A stretch of 64,000 nucleotides of DNA from Nymphaea colorata (Eukaryota > Streptophyta > Magnoliopsida > Nymphaeales > Nymphaeaceae), in NCBI RefSeq assembly GCF_008831285.2, contig NC_045150.1, forward strand, positions 11,885,868-11,949,867, read 5' to 3'. Positions 12,047-22,642 of this stretch are shown in pieces. Position numbers and translations under genes: made by a program. Positions within the stretch are counted from its first letter, which is position 1; each line of letters opens with the position of its first letter. The notes under the pieces were generated by a model. It made no database searches. It was not told the origin of the DNA and saw only the letters and a program-made list of their open reading frames with translations.

Positions 12047-13754
12047 GTGTGTGTGTGTGTGTGTTGCTGTTGTCCTCAATGTCTTAGTTCAACCATTGTT
12101 GCTCAAGTATTTTGGCAATGTGGTGCAGATTCTCTCTCTTTCTTCTCCATGCAAGCGGTTCTATTTCGATTCCCGTGGGAAGCTACTGTCCTGATGGCGT
12201 TGAGAGATACTGTTGGTTTGGGTTGAGGGGTGTTTGTCTTCTACTCTCTGTTGGACACTACTCTAGTAACTTCGATCTAATCCTTGTGCTCTCTCTCATG
12301 GTTTGCTGTTGTACTCAATCTCTTGGTTCAATCATCGTTGGCATTGCAGATTCACACACACACTCTCTCTCACGCCCGCTGTCTTTCTCTCTTTCCTGTG
12401 GACACTTCAATAATTGTCGTTCCAGTCAATTGAGCTTTCACTCATCATCTTTCTCCAGGTGTTGCTGCTTAGATATCTTCTTTTGATTTATCTGCAACAT
12501 TGACTTCGTTGTGACTCAATTATCATTGGCTTTAGCAATGTTAATTTTGTATATTTTATAAGTACAAGGTATGAACATACTAGATAACAATTTTTTTTTT
12601 ATTTGTACTAATATTTTTAGTATATTTTTCAAAAGATCTTGATTTTTTTTTTTTTGTTGGAAAGGTGGGCTACTCGCCCAACTCTTTCTATCTTAAAGTA
12701 ACAAAGTGGAGTTGGGCAAAGCTCCTTTTGGAGTATAAAGTGTTGAGCCAAGTGAACTCTTGTTAAATCTTATCAACATTTCAAAGCCTCCTAGCTTTTG
12801 GGTTACGCCAACATTTCACACATTAAAGAAATCTTCCTGCTTTCTTCATTTCTTAGTTAGATAGTTTTCTGTCTTTTGCACTTTATTCTGAAATGGAACT
12901 TGTATTTCATGTAAAGACATTTCAATGCCCAACCTTTTCGCAATATTATCTGTGTCAGCCTGCCACGAGAAATCCAACACTTGCATGATTTTTCTCCTTC
13001 TAACCAAGTTGGTACCTAGAACACATTTTTCCATGAACTTTCCATGTATCCAACATTTTCATCATATAATTTCCATGAGTTTTCCATGTACCAACATTTC
13101 CAACGTATAATTTCCATGAATTTTCCATGCCTCCAACATTTCCAACATATAATTTTCCATGCATGAAATATTTCCATCACTACCTGATGTCCACGGTACA
13201 GGTTATATGTTCATGGGAGTGCACGTTTGGCATCCAAAATCTTTGAAATACCCTTGATGTTTAAAAACAAGGAAAGCACCCTACGTGGACATAAACGGAA
13301 ACCAAAAAAGTAGTTTTTTTTCATGAAAAAGCCAAACCACGTACCCTTTCCCTCACACAGCCGAACACCGAGGGCCAGAACACCCCAGCCGCTCTACCGC
13401 AAAAGAGATCACAGGTAAAGTCGATGCAAGTGAACGTAGTTCGCATTTGTCAATCAATGTGAACCATTTTCTCAGGAAAATTATATGTGAATTATTTTCA
13501 CAAGACGTGTCTTGTGGTCGCGTTTTCCCTCCAATCTAGTCTTGTCATTGTGCAAATTCTCTGCGACTGCGAGTGTGTTTGATTAACGTTTCATGAACCG
13601 CAAATTATAATTTCTGTCTTGGAATCGATTTTCACATATATATCATTTTATTTCCAGGACCTTCGTGAACTCAGTGAAGAGGCTTTGGATCGTCAGTGGC
13701 TCTGAAGCACCAGCTACCGGTAAATCTACTTGCACGTTCAGCTTTACATGTTGA
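6564..13754 (+). CDS. Aux/IAA-type protein with domains III and IV only
   Basis: The exons encode the C-terminal PB1 half of an Aux/IAA protein, a nuclear transcriptional regulator that pairs with auxin response factors. Exons are 6564-6744, 8946-9039 and 13658 onward. They join in phase at GT-AG borders, at the positions usual for Aux/IAA genes (after domain III and after VPWE). Domain III is seen as FVKVNMDGFPIGRKVDL (about residues 22-38) followed by YDSYESL; domain IV has YEDSEGDRLLVEDVPWETF with the acidic OPCA-type motif. Read straight through, exon 3 stops at 13754 and gives 123 aa. A good donor at 13720 allows a longer model: a 24-nt exon 16132-16155 and a last exon 16641-16669, again in phase, giving 129 aa. 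The LxLxL repression motif and the VGWPP degron are absent; an in-frame TAG at 6549 precedes the ATG. It may be a non-canonical Aux/IAA or a decaying copy. The family is sure, the ends are not. Confidence 0.75.
8839..8893. repeat. compound (TA)n(GA)n microsatellite
   Basis: About 13 TA units run directly into about 15 GA units inside the first intron of the Aux/IAA-type gene, about 50 bp upstream of the second exon's acceptor site at 8945. Confidence 0.95.
10373..10406. repeat. (TA)n microsatellite
   Basis: An uninterrupted TA run of about 17 units lies in the large second intron of the Aux/IAA-type gene. Confidence 0.95.
10889..11063 (-). mobile_element. SINE-like retroposon, copy A
   Basis: The element is flanked by an exact 11-bp direct repeat, TTAGGTTTTCT, at 10878-10888 and 11064-11074. 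Read on the minus strand it begins near CCCGAGGGATGGTAGTG, carries a box-B-like stretch AAGTTCAAATATTGGAG, and ends in an A-rich tail (the T-rich plus-strand stretch 10889-10922). Target-site duplication, A-tail and tRNA-like internal box are what a tRNA-derived SINE should show. A clear relative lies at 20375-20516. It sits in an intron of the Aux/IAA-type gene, opposite to the gene. Confidence 0.78.
13029..13153. repeat. three tandem 41-42 bp units
   Basis: Three consecutive units at about 13029-13070, 13071-13111 and 13112-13153 each begin TTCCATGA and end ATATAAT or GTATAAT. A further degenerate start follows. They lie in the second intron of the Aux/IAA-type gene, about 500 bp before the third exon, and encode nothing. 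Confidence 0.85.
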
Positions 13755-13759
13755 AATGT

Positions 13760-14046
13760 GTTGCTTTTCCTGTGGTTGCAAAACGAGATAAGCAACTCTT
13801 GTTTCTTTCTCTTTCTCTTGCAAAGAGTTTCTCCTTTCTTTTTTCTTGCGAATCGAGATCTACTTATCTTGTATCTTGTGATGTTTGTGTTATTAGTTTT
13901 TCACTTATTTATTTTTCACTTTTAGTTTTTTTAAAATTAAAAAAAAATCGTATTTTTTTCGTTTTTTTGTTTTTTTTTTTTCAAGCTCGCCGTATTTTAC
14001 TAGAGAATAACCTCGCCGTTTAAAACGTCGAGACGTTATTTGTGGT
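13760..14046. mobile_element. MITE-like element, family T, copy 1 (partial)
   Basis: The right end, with CCTCGCCGTTTAAAACGTCG followed by TTATTTGTGGTACTATCA, and the T-rich interior match the right half of copies at 25037-25434 and 34890-35295. The left boundary is not clear. It directly follows the third exon of the Aux/IAA-type gene. Confidence 0.5.
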
Positions 14047-14582
14047 ACTATCAACAAGCTAGGTTGGTCTTGATCCTAGACTCATGAGTTCAAATCTTAC
14101 AGCTTTTTGCTTGGACTTAATATAATTTTCTTTTTTACAAGTGATATTGTTGCATGATTAAGATGTCCATTGTGGAATTAGGTAGTCAAGTTAGAAGGCA
14201 AAAACAGACTTCAAATTTTATAGCAGTTTCTCTCACAGAGCTGCCAAACTTGATTACAGACCAAATTATAGGTACATATATCTCCATATAAATTCTTAAA
14301 ACCTCTGAAACTGGAATTGAACTTCTAAGTGTTGTTTATATTTACTGCCATGTCAAATTTCTCCAGGTAATAATCATCTCTTGTTAAATTATTATTTATG
14401 ATTATTAACTAACTATAGATTTGCTACTTTCTTGTCAAATTTTTCTAGGAAACAGGATTTCATTAATAATGTTATTATTGTTCTTATTTCTATTTTCTAT
14501 AAGTTGAACTGTTGTGATACAGATTGATACTGTGGGATATTTCAAAGCGTTTTGGTTAATTTTGTGTTCCAATTATGTGCGC

Positions 14583-14935
14583 ATCAAAGTCACAAATAAT
14601 GTCTGAGTTTAAACGGTGAGTTTTTTCTCGCTATAATACGATGAGCTTGAAAAAACAGGAAAAATACGGTAAATTTTTAAAATTTTTTAAAAACTACAAA
14701 TGAGGGGAAAATAAATTAAATGAGAAACTACTAACACAAACATCAAAAGATAAATAGATTTGCAACAAATAAAAATAGAAAAAAAAAGTGAAAAAAATGC
14801 GAAAAAACGCGTTTTGTTTTTAACGTTTTTTTTCAAAGAAACTCGTTTTTAAAAGTTTTAAATGTCCATTTAATTTATCACGTTTTTTTTCGTGTATTTT
14901 TTTGAAAAAAAAAACGTGTTTTTTGTGACAACTAA
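14583..14935. mobile_element. MITE-like element, family T, copy 2 (inverted)
   Basis: This copy is inverted relative to the others: it starts CATCAAAGTCACAAATAATG, goes on with GTTTAAACGG, has an A/T-rich core with repeated CGTTTTTT blocks, and ends TTTTGTGACAACTAAAC. The two ends form an imperfect short terminal inverted repeat around GTCACAAA. No coding capacity is present. Confidence 0.6.
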
Positions 14936-15796
14936 ACCAATCTAAATATTAGCGAACAATAGATGTGCTAATATAAATGAGTAAAAAATGAAGAAAGTGC
15001 GATAATACTGTAAAAAATGGTGGCTTTTGATGGGAGACCCACTAAACTAATAAACTATGTGCATAAGTCTCCTAGCTTATGTCTCAATTGTCAAAATGAT
15101 AGATTTGCACTCAAGAAAGATGACAAAGAAGGTCCAATAACTGGTTAATAATTTAATATCTCCTTAAAAAAGATAATGTAGAACGTTTATTTTTTTGTGA
15201 TGTCAGCCAATACATATCTCTATCACACGCAAATCTGTTACTGGAAGCACCGCAGTTCATTGGTGCGCCATAAATTGTCATTGATACTCTTATGATGACG
15301 GTCTTTTTAGTGATTGATTTTTAATTTTTAGTCATTTGACAGCATTCAACATTCAGTGGATGTGAACTCCATTATATGCGCATGTATGAAAACTTTGTTA
15401 CGATGTCAATATACGGCTGTCTATGTCATGTGGACTTGCTTGAGAGGGTGTCTCACCCATGTTGACGCAGGGTTAAGTATTTGACACGGCAAAATGATAG
15501 TTGATATTGATTTGGTTAATTTCCACATATTTGTTTATTAGTTTTATGTTCTATGAATATAAATATATTGTTTGTGCACTTACAAGCTTTGTATATCTGG
15601 ACGCGTTTGGTAAGAAAACATTGTGATATTCAAATACTTGTTCTTCAAATTAAAAGCTTTGTATATATATCCATGGAAAACTGGTGGGTAAGTGCTAGAA
15701 CTTTAGGTGCTAGAGTCGTAAGAAGTGTTCTCAACTTTTGGTTTTTTTCATATGGACAGTTAAAAGAGAGAAAGGAGAAAAAGTTGTGAATTAATG

Positions 15797-15884
<88 letters not shown>
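15797..15884. repeat. compound (CTAA)n(AT)n microsatellite
   Basis: About seven CTAA units (15797-15826) pass directly into about 29 AT units (15827-15884). A further CT-TA compound repeat lies nearby at about 16012-16057. Confidence 0.95.
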
Positions 15885-15887
<3 letters not shown>

Positions 15888-16022
15888 TTGAAGTTTTATC
15901 TAATCACAGCCACCCAATACAATGTATTGGACAAACATGACTAAACACACTGTTGGATGGATTGGATTCTGTGGTGTGTTGTAATAGGTTGGAGGATTTC
16001 TCCATCCAAACTCTCTCTCTCT

Positions 16023-16060
<38 letters not shown>

Positions 16061-17019
16061 GTGTCTCTACGCCCAAATCTTTTGCGATCGAACTTATTTA
16101 CTCATGAAACAACCCAACAATTTGCCTGCAGTTTGTGAGAAGAGAAAAACCCAAGGTAATGTTGGCATTAGATTTATGGTGGAAACTCAACGATTTATTA
16201 TCATATTCCATTTTCTCCTTTGAATTTTAACATTCAGATAAGCCACACTACTAGTGGTAAATTACATTTTGAGAACCAAAAAAGCTTGAGAATAATGAAA
16301 GATGCCTCCATCTCCAAGCCTTAAGGTACCGCCTCCTATTTATTTGTTCTTACTCTTCTTTTAGATTTTTGAATTTGTCTTCTTTAACAACTTTATGTTT
16401 TACTTGACCCGAAAAGATGAACGTGAATGAATAAAATGAAAAACTAAGGAGGAAGGTAGCAAGGAAAGTTAACAATTTAAAAAATTTAAGCTTGAACAAA
16501 ATCTTTGGGCTGTTTTTTCTATAAGTTCTAAATCTTGGGTGCCATTTGAATTATTTCTAAAAAGCTAAGTGCTACTATAAATGAAGATGTTCCTTTCCTC
16601 TATTCCACATACTAACATGTTGATGTTTCTCTTGTTTCAGTCACAAGAAGATCCACCAAGTATGATTGATGGTAATGAAGTTAGTGGTTCTTCAAATAAA
16701 GAGAGAGGGAGAGATTTTGTTAATATCATTTTGCTGTGCTATTCTCAAGCTTGTTCTGTGGATGCCTCCCTCTATGTGTTTATGGGGAATTGTATGCTTT
16801 TGATGAACATTCAAGCTTGTATAGGCCATCATAACTCTTCTTAATACAACCAAGGCCAGTTATTTGTGATCTTCAACTCCTAGTCTATGCTTTGGCGGAG
16901 TAGATCATGTCATTTCCTTGTTATTCGTATTATTTGGAACCCTTGTTGGAAGAGCTCTAGGAACTTGTCATCTGCTGTTTCTTTTCAAATCGGTTTTTTG
17001 AAATAAAATACATTAGAGG

Positions 17020-17227
17020 GTGTTTGGTAAGAAAGCCATTGTGTTCTTGAAACACATGTTAGTAAAATACCTACTTCAAGAACATTATCCTCTTCTTTTA
17101 AAACACATGCTGTGATTATGTATGTGTTTGATTGTTGGATTTAAAGAAAAATAAAAAAACATCCATGATGGCCATATTTCTTGGACGCATATAGATTTTT
17201 TGAAACTTTGTTTTCTTACCAAACACG
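17020..17227. mobile_element. MITE-like element with terminal inverted repeats
   Basis: The left end GTGTTTGGTAAGAAA (17020-17034) is matched in inverted form by TTTCTTACCAAACAC at 17212-17226. The interior is about 180 bp, AT-rich and non-coding. A third copy of the end, CGTTTGGTAAGAAAACATTG, lies at about 15604 and may mark a related, less complete element. I could not find a convincing target-site duplication. Confidence 0.65.
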
Positions 17228-20200
17228 TACTGATAATGTCATGTCCTTCTCGTTGATAAAATTTTTTATTGCCACAAATTTTTCTTGCCTTAGCCTTGTA
17301 CAACAGGAGGTGCACCTTGAGAGTGGAACTCCAAACAACCTTTAAAGGTTTAAACGGAATGGTCCAATGATATTGTATGGAACACATTAAATGGTGATTT
17401 ATGTATCTACCTCAAATTCATAGAACAATTATCAATTATTTTGTTCGCCAAATGGATTCTTAGGGTCCTTCAGCACTTTGTTAATGTGCCATGAATATGT
17501 TCTAAAAAGTGGGTCATGAATGTTTGTTTGGCACTCGCTGTGTGTCTTCGCTGTTAAACAACACTTTAGGGGCCGTTTAGAAACAATCTATTAGACACTT
17601 TTAAAGTGCTCCATGACTTTTTTGGACCAAAGCATGAAATAATAATATATTGTTATTGTTTCGAAACTACCTTTTAGGGATTGTCGGACAAAACATACAT
17701 TTTGTGATTGTCTCTTGAATATACTGAAAAGATTATAGACAATTTATGGAACATCAAAACTATTGTTCCATGAATTGTTCAATGAACTTGTCCCAACTTT
17801 GGAACACATTCATAAGACAGTAACAAAATATTCCTACCAAACTATTTTAATAAAGGTATTTTGTGAGGGCTCACCTAAAGATCAAGGCAGATTCATGAAT
17901 CATTATAATTAATATTTAATAAATTTGTTTAATCTTTGAGGCATGTGCATGAGACGCTCACAAATATTTCTACTGCCAAATGACCACTTAAGGTTTTCAC
18001 CAGCTGCCCCTAATTAATTCTTATACAAGCCCATTCATGGCCACATTTTATCACATTGTCGAAAATATCATTTCTGGGTTTTTCTTGGGCAATAATCATG
18101 TAGGGTTGACTTGAAATTCAAAAGTTTGAAAATCTAAAAAATGATAAACAGTAAGTTTTATACTATTTTCTTGCAAAACGTTGATAAAATGTTGACATGT
18201 TAAAGAAAACCTCCAATTTTTAAAATATATTAAGGACTTCAGGAAACAAAAAAAAAAAAACAATTTTATGCTTTTTTTGGCATTTTTTTCAATGTATCGT
18301 GATTTTTTTTATATTGAAATTGGCATTGAGATCATCTAAGTTTGCAAAATCAGTTAAAGCATGCCTTGTTGCAGAACGTAGGCAAGAATCGCATATCCTT
18401 TTCCATAAAAAGAACAAAAAAGGAAAATTACATTCAGAGCATGTAGATGACATGACGCTATAAAGAAGTACTATCGTTTTGTTGTATACGTTGACAAATA
18501 AAAGCACAATTTATAGGGAAATGTTTACACATAATTCAATTTATGATAAAGAAAGTCTTTAAACGGCATCTTTATCTAAGATAGAAAGGAACAAATAGAT
18601 AGAACTAGAGTGCAATTATAGTGGTAGGGCTGGCCATGTACAGTTGATGGTAGTTGCAAGCAGTTTGTTGGTGACTGGTTGGTAGCTTCAATAATGGCGG
18701 TTGCGCTAAAGTGATAATGATCCATTTAAGTTTCAAAAAGCTAAAGGTTCATTGGCTTTTAGATAAAAATCAACATTCACCTACATGTTCATGTTCTTAA
18801 GCTGGTTACTTTCCTTGGTTCTAGATACTTTGTTGCTCAAACAATCAGGGGCAGAGCTAGGATTTTTTTTCAGGGGCAGGCCAAACAGTTCAACCTCAGA
18901 TTTGGGTAGGGCCAAATAGTTGGTGGTAGTTGCAAACAATGGTATACAACATTGAGGCTATCAACCTTCTCCCAAGGGTTTATACCTTCTTCGGCTTGTA
19001 AAGGAGGTTGACACTCATGATAACCAAACCAGAAGATGGTCTCCTTCCCATCGCTTGCTCCACTACCCTCATGTTTAAACAAACACCAGATTGTGCCACC
19101 ATGTGGAAAAGAGGGCTTCAGATCCTTAGTTTACGGCCAAAACTCAAATTTCAGGTTAGCTAGGAGGGAGGTCTGTCATTAAATCCGTAGATCCGAGATT
19201 CCCAATGATCTTAAATCACCTCGGATATCAAACCTGAAGCTATATCACAGCCCTTAAATGCTAGCAGAAAAAAAATGATCCATTCAATCAAAGTTTATCT
19301 AGACAATCAATGTGCTAAACGCATTTGTCCAATGTGGTTGCTATGCATGTACTTGTGACAAAGGGTTTGCAGCTAATTTGGTACCTACAATGTTGGTGAA
19401 CACAATGAAGTCATACATGAGAAAAAAGGTTTTAAACATTGTTGTAGACCCTAATACTGTTTTTGATAGCTTTGAATTTCAGATCCGAGGCCACCACATG
19501 TCTCCAAACCTTGTATGTGTGGTCAGCCCTCTCTCCCACTAGACTACAAATCCATGGATTTTATAAAGTGACACAGATTTGAGATCCCCAATTGAGAAAT
19601 CTACTGCTTGTTCAAGCTGCGGATTTAGCCCAGCATAGATTTGGAATCAGCCTTGGATGCTGTCAAACATAGCTCCATGTTCTTTGTCAAGTTAGAAGAA
19701 GCAGCGGCATGTAAGATCATATATAATCAAGTAAGGTTCTAATTCAAGTTAAATGTCATTCACTTGATTTCTTGTTAGATTGTTCTATGTTCAGATTAAG
19801 ACTCTCATGCTACCATAGTGTCGAACTTCTGGCAAATATGATGGTCGGAGGAGGAAGGAGATGAAAATGGCAGCTGTTCGAGTTTAAGAACGTACAAAGT
19901 GCCCAACAATAATAGCTCTCCAATAAAAATTAGAAACACAATCAAACAACCATTGAGATTTTAAAGAACTAATTCAAAAGAGAGAGATCATATTGGACGA
20001 GGCTATCAAGCAACCTTCTTCTGCTACATTGGATAATGTTCTTAAGATCGTATTTAGTGGGCTGGGGGAAAAGTATCCTCACTCTATCAAACATGAGTTA
20101 AGTTTACCATGGTACATGAGAGCCGTTTATTATCACACGCCTGCTTCTTCTTTCTTCCTCCTTTAGTTCTTCGGTTCTAGCGTCCAGCGCCATTCCCTGA

Positions 20201-20374
20201 CCTCAAAGAAGACTCAATTTAATTTTAGAACTTAGTGGTCTCCAATTGCACTGTTTCAAGGTCGTATTGTTCCAGCACATTTGGATGTCTCTTCCATGTC
20301 CAAGTCAAACACCCAAGTGTGCCTGGCCGCTCCTACAGTCCTTTCGTATTCAAGCAAAATAGTATCGTTTGATC

Positions 20375-20516
20375 CTTTTTTTTTTAAAGGGTGAATGGTT
20401 CATTCAGAGTATGCTTTAAGTGCACTGATACGGGACAGTGACCACTCCAATACTTGAACCTGAGCCCTTAGATAAGTTGGACCATCTTGCCGCCTAGTAC
20501 ACTACCAACCCTCGAG
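20375..20516 (-). mobile_element. SINE-like retroposon, copy B
   Basis: A 13-bp direct repeat with one mismatch flanks the element: GTATCGTTTGATC at 20362-20374 and GTATTGTTTGATC at 20517-20529. On the minus strand the unit starts CTCGAGGGTTGGTAGTGTAC, has a box-B-like AGGTTCAAGTATTGGAG, and ends in a run of A (plus-strand T run at 20376-20386). It is clearly related to the copy at 10889-11063. Length (about 142 bp), A-tail and duplication fit a tRNA-derived SINE. Confidence 0.82.
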
Positions 20517-21189
20517 GTATTGTTTGATCTCTTGCAATGGGTTACTTTACATGTCATGCATGCCAACCTACAATAGTCATTGCATCATTTATTGTATTGA
20601 CTTAGGTCTTCGCTTTATGCAACAAGAATCATAGACTTCTCATTTTTTTCCTTGCCCTAGGGTCTAGGGCTACTTTGGCTTTTAGTAGAGGAAGTTGACA
20701 CTGATAAGAATCCAACAAGAAACTAGCGTCCCATGAACTATGGTTTTAACCAGCTACACCAAACCTCATGGGGTGTAAAAAAACAACCAAACTATCTGAC
20801 AAACCTAAGTAAGATCATCTATGATAGATGTTATCTAAGACCACTTGTCTAGCTATCGAAAAGACCATTCATGAATGATGGGAAAGTTTATCCGACGATA
20901 AATTGTTTGGTGTCTTGGACCTCTGTATGGGCCAGACACCTTTTCTTTTTAGTGAAGTGATACTTGGTCTAGTCAATCAAACGCGGTACATAAGTAACAA
21001 ATGTACTGCCCTAGTTAAAAGTAAAACGATGTTTTCCTATACTGGTTAAAGTTTTTAGTTGCCGGATATTTACTAATATGGGAGGTGATCAGTAAAAATT
21101 GGAATGTATGGGCGTGTATTGTTTATAGTCTCGAAATTTGAGCGTGTCGTTGTAAAATTCGTAATTTGTAAAAGGAAAATAAATTTATC

Positions 21190-22642
21190 TGAAGAAAGGG
21201 GGTAGGCCGCCCGATTCGCGATCCCGCTCCCGCTCTTTCCCTCGGTGCTGTCTGCCTTCTTCGTCCTCCTCCGGTGGACGGTTCTGCTCCCGGTGAGATT
21301 TTTCGCCAATGTCAGGCAAAATTTTCGGCCAGTTATAGGTGTGTTATCTTTTTCTTTCCGTTTCTCCCTGTTTTTTCTCCACTTGATACGTCTTTCCCCT
21401 TCCTCCTCTCATTTTCCCTCCTTCTACTACTTCCTGGTCTTGGTCTTGTTCTTATTATGCTTTTTTTTCCTTCCTTCCTTTATTTTGTTCATTCTTTTCT
21501 TATTTTTCTATCTTCCTTTCTTTTTCCTCTTCTTTAGCCACTTTTTCTTCCACCCCCTATTTCATCTTGGTCCTTTTGCTCGTTTTTTTAATTTTTGCCT
21601 TCCGCCTCTCTGTTTTTATTTCTCAGAATGATATGAACTCCATGTTCTCTTGCTTTGCAAGATTGAACAGGCTCAACTTAAAGACTCGCATGAATTTTGA
21701 TTTGTCATACTACCGTGCCGCCCGTTTGCTGATATCAAGGAGCATTTTTGCTTGTTGTTAGCTACTTTTGTTACTATTTTTTTGGTTTCTCATGCTTGGT
21801 GGTACATGTTTAAACAAATCAAGCGATTGCATTATTTTGATTCTTCAACCTTGGGCCCATGATATTGGACCTCACAGCAAAGAGCGTATGTTATTTTATT
21901 AATTAGATATTTAGGGCATGCTATATTTGATTGTTCTTTTTTTGGGGAGATCATTTTCACATAGAAATAAACTTGGAGAACCGTTATTTGGTCGACTGAC
22001 TTTTACCAGATTAACTATAAACCTCTTGGATTATTATGTGGAGTTGCATTTTTTTTTATCAAGCTTCTTGATCCGTGTCTCAGAGTAGGTGATTGTAAAG
22101 CCTTATGTATTCATATAATCTCTCATATGTTATCTGCTATGGATTTATCAGAAGGCAATCTTCTTCTTAGGGGTGACAGACATCCGAGATGTTTTCTCCA
22201 AATGCATCCTATTATAGTGCATTTCCGATTTTGTTTTTTTGGGTGGATTGAGTATTGTGTACCAGCTTCTCGTTGTTATAGCAGAAGATGCCCTTTCTCT
22301 TTAAGTTACAAAACAGCTCATCTATGGGACTACTCTTTGTACTTTTTTATTTGTTGTTTTTGGTAACTTAGCTGGGGTTACCTCTGGTTAAATTTGGATT
22401 TTAGCTCTTTAATTATCACAACTGATTGTGGTTATGTTAAAATTTGTTTGTTTTTACTATCTTCCATTACTTCAGTGTGAAATTTTGTGACGCTTGATGG
22501 TGTAATCTTCAGCTTTGGAGAGGATCAACTTGAAGAAGAGATGGATTTGATTTTGTACTGATGGTCTAGTATGTGGAGCATTTGCGAAAAGAAGAGACAT
22601 ATTCTCCTCAAATAAGTTCAGCAGCTTGTTTCATACAAAAGC
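21190..22642 (+). promoter_or_regulatory. probable 5' leader of the bromodomain gene, with a leader intron
   Basis: A CT-rich, GC-richer stretch at about 21210-21292 ends at a good donor, CCCG|GTGAGA (intron from 21293). A matching acceptor, TCTTCAG, ends at 22512, so an intron of about 1.2 kb would join this leader exon to 22513-22642. The intron is T-rich as plant introns are. The second leader exon carries three short upstream reading frames: 22541-22561, 22561-22569 and 22571-22615. The promoter itself and the transcription start cannot be fixed from the sequence. Confidence 0.55.

Larger units (their letters stand above)
16670..21189. other. intergenic region without a supported gene
   Basis: Nothing here resembles a known protein. 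The region separates the Aux/IAA-type gene from the bromodomain gene. It contains an inverted-repeat element at 17020-17227, a second SINE-like retroposon at 20375-20516, and a GGGGCAGAGCTAGG edge at about 18848 recalling the dispersed AT-rich repeat. The open frames at 18870-19082 (minus) and 19312-19542 (plus) have no recognisable family. Confidence 0.5.

Noticed and set aside
21245-21631. 128-codon Phe/Leu-rich frame
   Set aside because: It lies in the T-rich leader intron of the bromodomain gene; its hydrophobic composition is only T-richness.
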